From positions 1-42,432 of the forward strand of contig NZ_JAHDIG010000040.1 in NCBI RefSeq assembly GCF_020630935.1: a DNA stretch of 42,432 nucleotides. The letters run 5' to 3'. A program made the translations under genes and the position numbers. The notes beneath the pieces were generated by a model. It searched no databases, was not told where the DNA came from, and saw only the letters and a program-made list of their open reading frames with translations. This DNA is from Bernardetia sp. (lineage in GTDB: Bacteria; Bacteroidota; Bacteroidia; Cytophagales; Bernardetiaceae). Of this stretch, positions 9,158-16,904 are shown one piece after another (position 1 is the stretch's first letter; every line of letters starts with the position of its first letter).

Positions 9158-10267
9158 TTAAAGTCTTATGCCAAAGCTAAATGCATTGAGTTCTGGTAGA
9201 TTAGAATTTTCTCTAAAGAGTGTATTGAGGTCGTAATTGAAAAATAAACGAAGACCACTATCAAACTTACCTTCTCCAACACCAACTTCTGCTCTTACAC
9301 CGTATCTCCAATCATTAAGACGGAAATTTGAATGTTCTTTGTCTTTCTGACGGTCTCCATCTTCGTGATAAACGATTTTGGTATAACCCCCAACTCTGTA
9401 TCCTGCATAGCCTCCAAATGCTAATTTTAAGCCTTTTCTGTCATTGTCTGCAAAATCTAAATGCACCATAATAGGTAAATTGATGTAAGCAGCTGTTAGC
9501 TTAGATTTGTCTAATGAACTTTCATATTCTGGAAAAGATACGCCATTTTCTGTTTCTAAAGCGTAGTTATCTCCAGAGAACATAAAGTTATTCCAAGAGG
9601 CTTCTAATCCATATTGTAATATGAGTGGACTTTTTCTTCCTCCAATCTGTGTTTTGAAAGATGTTCCTATGGCAAAATAACGAGAACCCCACGTACGCAA
9701 TTCATAAGGTTTCCCAGAAGGAATTTCTCCAAAATTGCCATTTTCAAAATAATTATTCAACCCAAAATCAATCGGAATTTGATGACGAGTGCGTGTCCAA
9801 AACCTTTTTCTGCGTTTTTCATCATCATCACGTTCAATGCGAATACCACTTGTTCCAATAATAATTGTTCGTGTTTTGGAGTTATCTTTTACTTCATAGA
9901 CATCTTCGTTGTCAGATATTTCGTTTTGTTGATTCTGATTATCTACCGAAGGCTTTCCCTCTGTATTTTCACCGTCGCTATTTTGATGTGCATTTTCAAG
10001 ATATACGGCTGTTTTTTCCATGATTAGATTCCAGTCAATATCTCGGATTTCTTGTGCATCCTTCTGATTCTGAACTTGGATAGTTACCTTACTACTATCT
10101 CCAAAATCAATCACGACAGTATCGGGTTTTGATTGTGCCAAAGACGTTGAGGCAGTAGCTAGAGTAAATATTCCTAGTAAGAACATCCAAAGACCATTTT
10201 TAGGAATAAAATTAGTCTGCCTCAACAGGAGTTGTTTGTTGGTTGTGATTTGCTTTTTCATTTTCAT
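9158..10267 (-). CDS. outer-membrane beta-barrel protein in a sigma/anti-sigma operon
   Basis: A 369-residue protein. A hydrophobic stretch at about 27-44 ending in STSLAQ looks like a signal peptide with an unusually long N-terminal region, so MFLLGIF further in is an alternative start. Residues about 45-150 are acidic and Asn/Gln rich. From about 170 the pattern of alternating aromatic and hydrophobic strands (ILQYGLEASW, INLPIMVHLDF, GYAGYRVGGY, ending in FSFGIRL) is that of a PorT/OmpA-like beta-barrel with a C-terminal strand. The first 56 bp overlap the 3' end of the anti-sigma gene, so translation is probably coupled. The barrel may be the target or the sensor of the ECF system; this is inference. 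Confidence 0.7.
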   Translation of the reverse strand: MKMKKQITTNKQLLLRQTNFIPKNGLWMFLLGIFTLATASTSLAQSKPDTVVIDFGDSSKVTIQVQNQKDAQEIRDIDWNLIMEKTAVYLENAHQNSDGENTEGKPSVDNQNQQNEISDNEDVYEVKDNSKTRTIIIGTSGIRIERDDDEKRRKRFWTRTRHQIPIDFGLNNYFENGNFGEIPSGKPYELRTWGSRYFAIGTSFKTQIGGRKSPLILQYGLEASWNNFMFSGDNYALETENGVSFPEYESSLDKSKLTAAYINLPIMVHLDFADNDRKGLKLAFGGYAGYRVGGYTKIVYHEDGDRQKDKEHSNFRLNDWRYGVRAEVGVGEGKFDSGLRLFFNYDLNTLFRENSNLPELNAFSFGIRL

Positions 10268-11159
10268 TATTCGGAAGTATTTTTTGTAAATTAACTTTTT
10301 TGCCAGTTTTGAAATTCCAAACTTCTTTCAATACATCTTTTGCCTTGTCAAACTGCGAAGGATTTTGATTTGTGTTGTAATCAGTAGTATGTCTTGAGCT
10401 ACCGTATTCATTGTTCCCTAGCTTCACGGTAATAGCAACTGCATGATTATCAACATTAAGCTCATGTACATTTGCTGTTTTTTCGTTTTTCTTAAAAGAA
10501 ACATCTGAACTTTGCACTACAAAATCACTCGCCCAAACATTATCAGCAATATGCGTACTTGGGCTTTTTAGCCTCATCTCTTCTTCTGCCTGCTGCTTTT
10601 TGATTTTGGTTTGGTCTTTATCCATACTGGCGACTGCCTGCTCAATATGCTTTTGCGTAACAGTCTGTTTTATAGTAATTGTTGGTCTTTTTGTTTGCTT
10701 ATTAGATGCGACAACTTTTGAAGAGGTTGCTTCTATATTTTGAATTTCTTGATTATTTTTTTCTGCTTTACCTAAACTTTCATCAGAAGAAATAGCTGCA
10801 ACTTGTGAATTTTTATTTTCTTCATCAATACTCTTATCTTTTATTTCTACTTTATTTGTATTGGCTGTAGTCGAATTATCTTCTACGATTTCTGTAGTAG
10901 AAGGGGCAAAGAAAATTGCCCAAATTAGAAGCGAAGCAGCCACTCCACTTACAGCTGACCAAATAGGAAGGTAAGTACGTTTTGTAATCGTTTTGGTAAT
11001 GGGAGCAACTTCTTTATCTGCCAGTCCATTTTGGATTCTTCTCCAAACGTGGTCATCTGTCGGAACGCTATGATGCTGCAATACTTCTCTAAACAAAGTA
11101 TCTAACTCTGTATCAGCGTTCTGATTATTTCCAAAAAAGTTATTTTTTTGATTGTCCAT
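10212..11159 (-). CDS. membrane-anchored anti-sigma factor-like protein
   Basis: A 315-residue protein. The N-terminal ~65 residues are cytoplasmic and acidic, with VPTDDHVWRRIQNGL, the short helical motif common at the start of Bacteroidota anti-sigma proteins. One membrane segment follows (about 68-88, LPIWSAVSGVAASLLIWAIFF). The rest is a low-complexity periplasmic region rich in Lys, Glu, Asn and Thr. It lies 77 bp downstream of an ECF sigma gene and overlaps the barrel gene. This order (sigma, single-pass protein, outer-membrane protein) supports an anti-sigma role. There is no zinc-binding HxxxCxxC motif, so it is not the ZAS type. Confidence 0.7.
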   Translation of the reverse strand: MDNQKNNFFGNNQNADTELDTLFREVLQHHSVPTDDHVWRRIQNGLADKEVAPITKTITKRTYLPIWSAVSGVAASLLIWAIFFAPSTTEIVEDNSTTANTNKVEIKDKSIDEENKNSQVAAISSDESLGKAEKNNQEIQNIEATSSKVVASNKQTKRPTITIKQTVTQKHIEQAVASMDKDQTKIKKQQAEEEMRLKSPSTHIADNVWASDFVVQSSDVSFKKNEKTANVHELNVDNHAVAITVKLGNNEYGSSRHTTDYNTNQNPSQFDKAKDVLKEVWNFKTGKKVNLQKILPNNENEKANHNQQTTPVEAD

Positions 11160-11236
11160 TATGACTATATTTTTGAAAAGATTTTTTTAGAATCTTTATG
11201 TAAAAATCAAAATTTTTATTGTTGTATTTTTTTGCC

Positions 11237-11866
11237 TTATAGTACGAAACTATGCGTTGGCTTATTATTATCTGTTGGATTGTTGAATGTATTATCTAAA
11301 TTATCATCTATCTGTTCCAACCATTTTTTGAGCAATGCTCTTGCTCTACTAAGTTGTGATTTTGACGTATTTTCAGAAATATCTAACTTTTCAGCTATTT
11401 CTTTGTGCGAAAATCCCTCAATAGCATACATATTAAAAACTGTTCGATAGCCGTCTGGTAATTGCTTTACCAACGCTAATAAATCATTTGTCTCTAAAGC
11501 TGTTGAGGCAGGATTATTTTTTCCTTTATAGTCTGCGTTTTCGATTTCTTCCATAAAGACTTTCTTGCGCTTACGAATAAGACCTAAAGCTTCATTACTG
11601 ACAATTCTACGAATCCAGCCCTCAAAGCTCCCCTCTCCTTTAAAGGTGTGTAGATGTTCAAATACTTTCATAAAAGCAGAAACAAGTACGTCTTCTGCTT
11701 CATGATGATTGCCTACATAACGCAATGCTACACTAAACATCTTGCCAGAGTGCTGTTCATAAAGTTGTTTTTGAGCCTTACTACTGCCGTTCTTACAGGC
11801 TTCTATCAGTTCGCTTTCTGATAGTTCTTTAGTAGAGCGTTCTTTATTGCGAAGAAATCCGAACAT
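11237..11866 (-). CDS. ECF RNA polymerase sigma factor
   Basis: A 209-residue sigma-70 family (ECF) protein. Region 2 covers about 20-100 (LYEQHSGKMFSVALRYVG, EDVLVSAFMKVF, GSFEGWIRRIVSNEAL), and region 4 about 130-185 (LPDGYRTVFNMYAIEGFSHKEIAEKLDISENTSKSQLSRAR), with a recognisable helix-turn-helix. The N-terminal ~15 residues and the C-terminal tail are extra. It heads a three-gene minus-strand set with a membrane anti-sigma protein and an outer-membrane barrel protein, and probably drives its own operon in response to an envelope signal. Confidence 0.92.
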   Translation of the reverse strand: MFGFLRNKERSTKELSESELIEACKNGSSKAQKQLYEQHSGKMFSVALRYVGNHHEAEDVLVSAFMKVFEHLHTFKGEGSFEGWIRRIVSNEALGLIRKRKKVFMEEIENADYKGKNNPASTALETNDLLALVKQLPDGYRTVFNMYAIEGFSHKEIAEKLDISENTSKSQLSRARALLKKWLEQIDDNLDNTFNNPTDNNKPTHSFVL

Positions 11867-12155
11867 AAAATTATCTCATAAAAAAGGTGGAATACGTACT
11901 TTTAAACAATTACGAATGAAAAATTACGAATTAAGAATCAAGGAAATAGCTATGTTAACTACAATTTTTGAGTTTAAAAACGTAAAACAAGTTTTATCCG
12001 ATTACTCATTTTTAAAGACGTCTAAATTAAGTTGTTTTTGTTTCTTGCTTTATGAGATGCAGAAAGGTTGCAAGAGGTTGCTTGAGGATGTAGATTTTTT
12101 TAAAAAAAGTTTGTCAACTAATTTAAACGAAAATCTCTTCAATGAAACATATAGG
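11867..12155. repeat. intergenic region with a 14-bp-period repeat
   Basis: No convincing gene lies between the sigma gene and the RDD gene. The plus-strand frame at 11847-12176 is low-complexity and begins inside the sigma gene. At 11909-11931 the nonamer ATTACGAAT occurs twice with a 14-bp period, just upstream of the sigma start codon. This resembles the heptad-based repeats at 14713-14746 and 30996-31023. Confidence 0.5.
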
Positions 12156-12881
12156 TTAGCACTCCTTTTTCTGTAAAAGCTTAATTTTTAATAAACTATC
12201 TATAATGCTCCTTTTGCCAATTAAAAAAGATAAGGGATAAACAAAAACATTAAAAATGCCCACAACTAGGAGGGAAATCATAGCAGTAATCATTAAAAAG
12301 TCATTATTTCTTGGACGAATAAAAAATAGAGTAAAAAGTAAAAAAACTGGAATCCAATAGATAAGGTTTCTAAAGAAAATTTGTACGTAAATAGGCTTTT
12401 TTTCTTTTTTGGAGGAAACGAAATACAAACCAAATATTTTTTTTCCTAAACTGCCTTTTAATGTAAAAATATCTCTGAAAACCATATAGAGAGTAAAAAT
12501 AAACCACATCGCCATATCATTTTTGATAATAAAGCCAACATTTTTAAACCCAAGTTCTACTAAAAATGCAAGTAAACCTCCAATAATAATATCGAACATA
12601 AATGCTCCCAAGCGATTGCCAATATCAGCTTTTTCAAAGTTTTGAACTTCTCTTTTCTTTAGTTTGAGCGCAGAGGTAGAGGGGAAGTTTTTTAATGTTC
12701 GTCTCTGATTACAATGCTTCGCCCCCATATATTCCCAACTCTCTTTTGTGAAAGCAGATTTGCATTCAGCACAAAAAACAATTGTATCTCCCAAAGAAAA
12801 TCCATCACCAGTAATGGGGTCTTTACGATTTTCTTCTAAAAAGTGAATTTGTTTTTCGGTAAGTTTTAGTGTATTTGCCAT
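12156..12881 (-). CDS. RDD-family membrane protein with N-terminal Cys-rich motif
   Basis: A 241-residue protein from the ATG at 12881. The frame runs on to 13022, but only through a stem-loop repeat, so the inner start is preferred. The N-terminal part (about 1-70) has TGDGFSLGDTIVFCAECKSAFTKESW followed by HC, a putative zinc-binding module. The C-terminal part is an RDD domain with four hydrophobic segments, including IGNRLGAFMFDIIIGG (R and D of the signature) and LKGSLGKKIFGLYF. RDD proteins are small multi-pass membrane proteins, some proposed as ion exchangers. The role here is unknown. It follows the ViaA-like gene on the same strand. Confidence 0.75.
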   Translation of the reverse strand: MANTLKLTEKQIHFLEENRKDPITGDGFSLGDTIVFCAECKSAFTKESWEYMGAKHCNQRRTLKNFPSTSALKLKKREVQNFEKADIGNRLGAFMFDIIIGGLLAFLVELGFKNVGFIIKNDMAMWFIFTLYMVFRDIFTLKGSLGKKIFGLYFVSSKKEKKPIYVQIFFRNLIYWIPVFLLFTLFFIRPRNNDFLMITAMISLLVVGIFNVFVYPLSFLIGKRSIIDSLLKIKLLQKKEC

Positions 12882-12886
12882 GATGA

Positions 12887-12894
12887 CAAATTTA
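12887..12894 (-). promoter_or_regulatory. candidate -7 box (TAAATTTG) directly before the RDD gene
   Basis: The minus-strand reading TAAATTTG ends 5 bp before the ATG at 12881. If used, transcription would start at or next to the ATG and give a leaderless mRNA. Confidence 0.3.
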
Positions 12895-12923
12895 ACGAGA
12901 AAACGGATAAATACGTTTTTAGA

Positions 12924-13045
12924 AGAGTACTGGACATTTGATAAAATCCTTATTTTCTCGGACACCTCAAAGGTGTCAGGACAGTTAGGTGTGTAAATTG
13001 TCCGACACTTTAAAAGTGTCATGACAAATTCATGTCCAGTACTCT
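12924..13045. repeat. 122-bp stem-loop element with nested palindromes
   Basis: AGAGTACTGGACAT at 12924-12937 is perfectly complementary to 13032-13045. Inside lie two further hairpins, GACACCTCAAAGGTGTC (12961-12977) and GACACTTTAAAAGTGTC (13004-13020). The element fills the gap between the ViaA-like and RDD genes and would fold into a cloverleaf-like structure. No coding signal is seen. Confidence 0.75.
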
Positions 13046-13053
13046 AACACGTT

Positions 13054-14706
13054 TTAATCTTCCAATGTCTGCAAGTCTTTCCAAATTTTCTGAATTATGT
13101 TTTGCTGCTTGGGGTTATAAACCCAGTTGTGGTCAAAGACTTCCAAAATTTCGGCGTTGGCATTTTGAGCGATAGCAAGGCTATGAAAACGAGTGTCTTT
13201 TTGGCGTTCAGTTTCCATTCGTTTTACAAAATCTTCCCTAAGCGAATACATCACAAAGTCAGAAACCATAAGTACATCGGCATCTCTAAAGTCATTTTCT
13301 TTCAATATCGTTAGCGTTTCGGAAAGAGCTGGCGTGGCATCTGTTCCTCCGTCGAAAGACATAGAGAGGAAATCTACAATACGGTCTAAAGATTCGGCAA
13401 TGTCATCTAATCTGATTTTCTTTATTCCGACAGAAAAAGAAATCAAGTAGGCTTTTCGACTTTCCTTAGCAGCCATTTTCATAATGGCAAAACAAAGCGT
13501 TTTGGCAATCTGTGAAGGAGTTCCTTGCATTGAACCACTCGTATCAATACAAACTATAAAAGGACCTTTTTCTTTCTTTTTCTGATGCTGACGAGAAAAA
13601 GTCTCTTCATCTGCATTGAAAATAGTCTTTGTTCCCTCATACTGAAATGATAAAAGCTGACTGTCAGCGTATTTTTTCAAAAATAGCCATTCGGTTTCTG
13701 GTTTTCCTAACAGAGCAATTTCAGAAGGCAAAATGGTGTTTAAGTCATTACTCATTCGTGTTCCATTGATTTCAGAACGCAAATTTGGGTCTTTTACTTT
13801 TGACTGATACACCACCACTTCCTTATACTCCTCTTCTTCGGTTTCGATTTGCGCCTCACGCATTCTGCCGAGCAAATCTACAAGTTCTTGAATGGCAGTT
13901 TCATTTTCTAAGATAGAAGCGTATTTTTCTAAGGCTTCAAATCCTGTTTTTTTCCAAAGAGCTTGCGACAAATCCCAATAACGTCCTACTTCCATTGCAA
14001 AAGGAGAAATCAGACTGCCTAGTTTCTCTAAGTCATCTGCCTTCTGATAGAGTTTTTGAGAAAACTCTTCACTTTCTTCTTCCAAATATTGCGCTTGAAA
14101 CTCTAACCATTTTGCTGTCAAGAGTGCATCCCATTGCGCCAAAAGGTCTGCAATCAAGATGTCTAAGGGGAGTTTTTTTTCTGCTTGTGGGTCATATTCT
14201 TTTGAAAGGACAAACTCTTTGCTTTTCGGAACAAGCTCCTTAAATTTTTGTGTATAAAAATCTGTGTCTAGTTCTTCTCTGTCGTAGCGAATAGAAAGGT
14301 AGTTGATAAGGTTATCCCAATCTGTCAGGTACAGATGAGTAGGTTTGTGTGACCACGCATCAAATTTGTCTTGTTCTTCTTGAAATGGATTTTTAGCATT
14401 GATTTTTTTGTCTGTGTCTTTTATCCACTTGATAGTATCTTTTATGATTTGAGTAGTCAGAGACTCGTTTTCTTTGGCAAGTTTTACAATCGTCTGATTC
14501 TCAAAAATTTTATCTAATGTTTTTCTTAAATATGAAAAATACGAAGCGCCGAATTCTTCTTGTTCTATCCCTAGCTCATTTTTTTCTCCGTCTCCTTTCA
14601 GAATCGAATACAGATAAAATACCAAAAACTTCCGTGTGGGTTTGTCTAATACTTTTCCAAAATCTATAAAACGGCTAAAGGTAAGTTCTAATTCTTCGAA
14701 GGACAT
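13054..14706 (-). CDS. viaA: ViaA-like VWA domain protein
   Basis: A 550-residue protein. The C-terminal ~190 residues are a von Willebrand factor A domain with an intact MIDAS (DTSGS, 388-392; GGTDATPA; and the SDF motif). The block FIVCIDTSGSMQG, FDGGTDATPAL, DADVLMVSDF, RFHSLAIA and EVFDHNWVYNP matches the pattern of E. coli ViaA, the partner of the MoxR AAA+ ATPase RavA. The N-terminal ~370 residues are alpha-helical and hydrophilic, as in ViaA. No RavA/MoxR gene is adjacent: the upstream neighbour is a methyltransferase and the downstream one an RDD membrane protein. The family assignment is good; the exact name is less certain. Confidence 0.75.
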   Translation of the reverse strand: MSFEELELTFSRFIDFGKVLDKPTRKFLVFYLYSILKGDGEKNELGIEQEEFGASYFSYLRKTLDKIFENQTIVKLAKENESLTTQIIKDTIKWIKDTDKKINAKNPFQEEQDKFDAWSHKPTHLYLTDWDNLINYLSIRYDREELDTDFYTQKFKELVPKSKEFVLSKEYDPQAEKKLPLDILIADLLAQWDALLTAKWLEFQAQYLEEESEEFSQKLYQKADDLEKLGSLISPFAMEVGRYWDLSQALWKKTGFEALEKYASILENETAIQELVDLLGRMREAQIETEEEEYKEVVVYQSKVKDPNLRSEINGTRMSNDLNTILPSEIALLGKPETEWLFLKKYADSQLLSFQYEGTKTIFNADEETFSRQHQKKKEKGPFIVCIDTSGSMQGTPSQIAKTLCFAIMKMAAKESRKAYLISFSVGIKKIRLDDIAESLDRIVDFLSMSFDGGTDATPALSETLTILKENDFRDADVLMVSDFVMYSLREDFVKRMETERQKDTRFHSLAIAQNANAEILEVFDHNWVYNPKQQNIIQKIWKDLQTLED

Positions 14707-14712
14707 GCTTTT

Positions 14713-14746
14713 CAGTTATCAGTTATCAAGAAACAGTTACCAGTTA
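14713..14746. repeat. heptad repeat (AGTTATC) abutting the viaA-like start codon
   Basis: CAGTTATCAGTTATC followed by degenerate copies (CAGTTACCAGTTA) gives a 7-bp period. It begins 7 bp upstream of the viaA-like ATG on the minus strand. Confidence 0.6.
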
Positions 14747-14822
14747 AATACTTCTTGTATTAAAAATTGTTGTACGATTTTCAACATCTTTCTAAACTAG
14801 ATTATATCAGTTTATAATTTTA

Positions 14823-15533
14823 TTAATTTTTCTCTACAATTACTTGATAGCGAAATGCCCATTGCCATTTTATCCTATACTTTTTTATTCCTGCTTGTTC
14901 TAAAAGATTGGTTAGCTCTTGTTTTTTAAAGGCTCTCAAAACAGAGAGAGGCGCATCATGTCGTACTAAATATGAACCTTTGAAAAGTCTTGTGAGGAAA
15001 TAAATACTATAATAAGCTATTGGGTTTCTGTGTAAATCATTAATAATAAAACCCTTTGAGTTTAATTTATAAACATTTTTAAAAATAGAAATGAGTTCCT
15101 GATCTGTAAAATGATGACAAAAAAGAGACATAGTCGCCCACTCGTATTTGTTTTCATTTTCTGCATCAATATCAAAAACATTGAGTTTTTCATAGCTGAT
15201 TTGAGGAAAACTCTGTGATTTGTTTTGAGCATAGCTTATCATAAAATCATTGGCATCAATACCCACTAAATCAGCTTTAATATTTCTTTTTTCAAACCAT
15301 TTGGCAATCTGCCTAAGCGTATCTCCTCCTCCACTTCCAATATCGGCAAGAGAAGTTTCTTTGTTTAGTTTATTTTCTTTGTGAAGTGTTGAGAGGGCAG
15401 AAGTCAAGACCTTATAGCCTCCTAAAGTTGTGTTGATAAACTCTAATTCATCAAGATTTTTTTTGAGGTCGGTAGATGCTAAATTGAGATCGTCCATAAG
15501 TTCCTTTTTGTAAGAACGAGTGTTGAAATTCAT
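14823..15533 (-). CDS. class I SAM-dependent methyltransferase
   Basis: A 236-residue protein from the ATG at 15533. The frame reaches 15578, but the extra codons lie in a palindrome, so MNFNTRSYKKELMDDLN is preferred. SAM-binding motif I is seen as LADIGSGGGDTLR and motif II as VGIDANDFMISYA. It also has WATMSLFCHHFTDQEL and a strand with NDLHRNPIAYYSIYFLTRL, features of methyltransferases near pigment or lipid genes in Bacteroidota. The substrate is unknown, and no biosynthetic partners lie next to it. A 76-bp spacer separates it from the Big2-DM13 lipoprotein upstream. Confidence 0.85.
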   Translation of the reverse strand: MNFNTRSYKKELMDDLNLASTDLKKNLDELEFINTTLGGYKVLTSALSTLHKENKLNKETSLADIGSGGGDTLRQIAKWFEKRNIKADLVGIDANDFMISYAQNKSQSFPQISYEKLNVFDIDAENENKYEWATMSLFCHHFTDQELISIFKNVYKLNSKGFIINDLHRNPIAYYSIYFLTRLFKGSYLVRHDAPLSVLRAFKKQELTNLLEQAGIKKYRIKWQWAFRYQVIVEKN

Positions 15534-15563
15534 TTTGGGATTTTTAGAATGAAAAAACAGTGT

Positions 15564-15592
15564 AGTAGAACCAAGCATGCCTTGGCTCTACA
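15564..15592. repeat. hairpin GTAGAACCAAG...CTTGGCTCTAC
   Basis: An imperfect palindrome with a central CATG lies in the leader of the methyltransferase gene, between it and the lipoprotein gene. The transcript would fold into a stem of about 12 bp. No T-tract follows. Confidence 0.5.
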
Positions 15593-15619
15593 AGCTATGT
15601 AAAACAAAAATACATTTTT

Positions 15620-16549
15620 CTATTCTCCCATATCAGCCACGCCATAAACACCACCAAACTGCTTACACCAAATCATTACATAACGATAATCTGTAATAGA
15701 AATTTCAGAAGATACATTGACTATCTGTCTACCACTAGAAGAATCCAAATTAGCTAATTCTACAGCATCATTTACATTGTCATTATTTTGACTCAAATAA
15801 ATTCTCAAATCTGGTGGCGACGAAGAAGTAGAAAAATCATCTGCCAAGACAACTTGTAAAACATCATTTTCGATACGAAGTTTTGCCGTTCCAGAACCTC
15901 TATTAGTGAATGTTCCTCTACGGATTACTTGTATTGTTGCTGGGCTACTTTGAATGCCATCTACAGTAGCTGTTACATTTGCTGTTCCGTAGTTTTCTGC
16001 TGTTACTTCTCCATTTTCTACAGTTACAAGTTCTATGTTTCCACTATTCCAAGTAGCTGTTTTGCCTGTGATTTCCTCTCCTAAATTATTTTTGACAGAA
16101 ATTCCTAAAGTAGCCATTTCTGTAAGTGTAATTTCACTAACTGAGGGTGTAATAGTTACGGTAGCTACCTCATCATTGCTTGTTACAACAGTCAGAAGTG
16201 CTGTAGCTTCTACACTTTGATAGGTTGCTTTGATAGTTGTCTGTCCTGCTGAAAGCCCACTAGCTACTCCATCTTGATTGATACTAGCTACTGATAAATT
16301 ACTGCTTTCCCAAGTAATATCTGACGGAGACGCAACAGGATTACCCATATTGTCAAAAAAAGCTGTGGTAAATGTAACCGTTTCGCCAATCATTACGCTC
16401 TGAGAAGCAGGAGAAATTTCCAAACGCTCTGGAATTTCTATAGGAGCAACCTCTTCCGTTTTCTTATTACAAGATACTAAAAGAAGTGAAAATAAGCCTA
16501 AAAAGACAATAAAATGAAATTGATTTGTGAATGAATGATATAATTGCAT
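15620..16549 (-). CDS. lipoprotein with two Big2 domains and a C-terminal DM13 domain
   Basis: A 309-residue secreted lipoprotein with signal LGLFSLLLVSC, the lipidated Cys being about residue 27. Two bacterial Ig-like group 2 domains follow: about 42-122 (LEISPASQSVMIGETVTF ... GLSAGQTTIKATY) and about 128-208 (VTITPSVSEITL ... YGTANVTATVDG). The C-terminal ~100 residues (GSGTAKLRIENDVLQVVLADDF, PDLRIYLSQNND, YRYVMIWCKQFGGVYGVADM) match the DM13 domain, named for proposed electron-transfer roles, including its conserved C-terminal WCxxF motif. It is probably displayed on the cell surface. Its partner and substrate are unknown. Confidence 0.82.
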   Translation of the reverse strand: MQLYHSFTNQFHFIVFLGLFSLLLVSCNKKTEEVAPIEIPERLEISPASQSVMIGETVTFTTAFFDNMGNPVASPSDITWESSNLSVASINQDGVASGLSAGQTTIKATYQSVEATALLTVVTSNDEVATVTITPSVSEITLTEMATLGISVKNNLGEEITGKTATWNSGNIELVTVENGEVTAENYGTANVTATVDGIQSSPATIQVIRRGTFTNRGSGTAKLRIENDVLQVVLADDFSTSSSPPDLRIYLSQNNDNVNDAVELANLDSSSGRQIVNVSSEISITDYRYVMIWCKQFGGVYGVADMGE

Positions 16550-16676
16550 TTGAGATTGTAAGTTTTGATAAACGTATTTAAAAAGTTACACTCTCCCCTT
16601 GTTTTTATTTGTTAGAACTCCTTTTTGATGGATTTAGTTACTAACACTTCCTAAAATTATTCATATTTTTTCGTTA

Positions 16677-16684
16677 CAAAAGTA
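16677..16684 (-). promoter_or_regulatory. candidate -7 box (TACTTTTG) for the Big2-DM13 lipoprotein
   Basis: The minus-strand reading TACTTTTG lies 128 bp upstream of the ATG, in the divergent intergenic region (16550-16904) shared with uvrA. Apart from the two candidate promoters and the hairpin at 16811-16829, that region shows nothing else. Confidence 0.35.
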
Positions 16685-16788
16685 TAATGTTAGTAGTTTT
16701 AATTTTTTTTAAAGAACTCTATTCAAACTCATCTTTGCTATCTCTAGTCAAATTTAGATTCTTGCTAACTTTTTTGGCTAAAATTGGT

Positions 16789-16796
16789 TATTTTTG
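16789..16796 (+). promoter_or_regulatory. candidate -7 box (TATTTTTG) for uvrA
   Basis: TATTTTTG fits TAnnTTTG and lies 108 bp upstream of the uvrA ATG. A TTG lies 24 bp before it, wider than usual for a -33 box. A hairpin (GACAG at 16811-16815 with CTGTC at 16825-16829) follows near the predicted 5' end. Confidence 0.35.
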
Positions 16797-16904
16797 CTAG
16801 GTTTGATTTTGACAGTCTTCTAGTCTGTCCAAAAAATAACAATAAGGTAAAAAACACTCTATCAACAGGCGACAAGCCTATTCTACATCATAGATTTTTC
16901 AAAA

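Noticed and set aside
11847-12176. Plus-strand frame of 109 codons
   Set aside because: It starts inside the sigma gene, has low complexity and reads through the heptad repeat.
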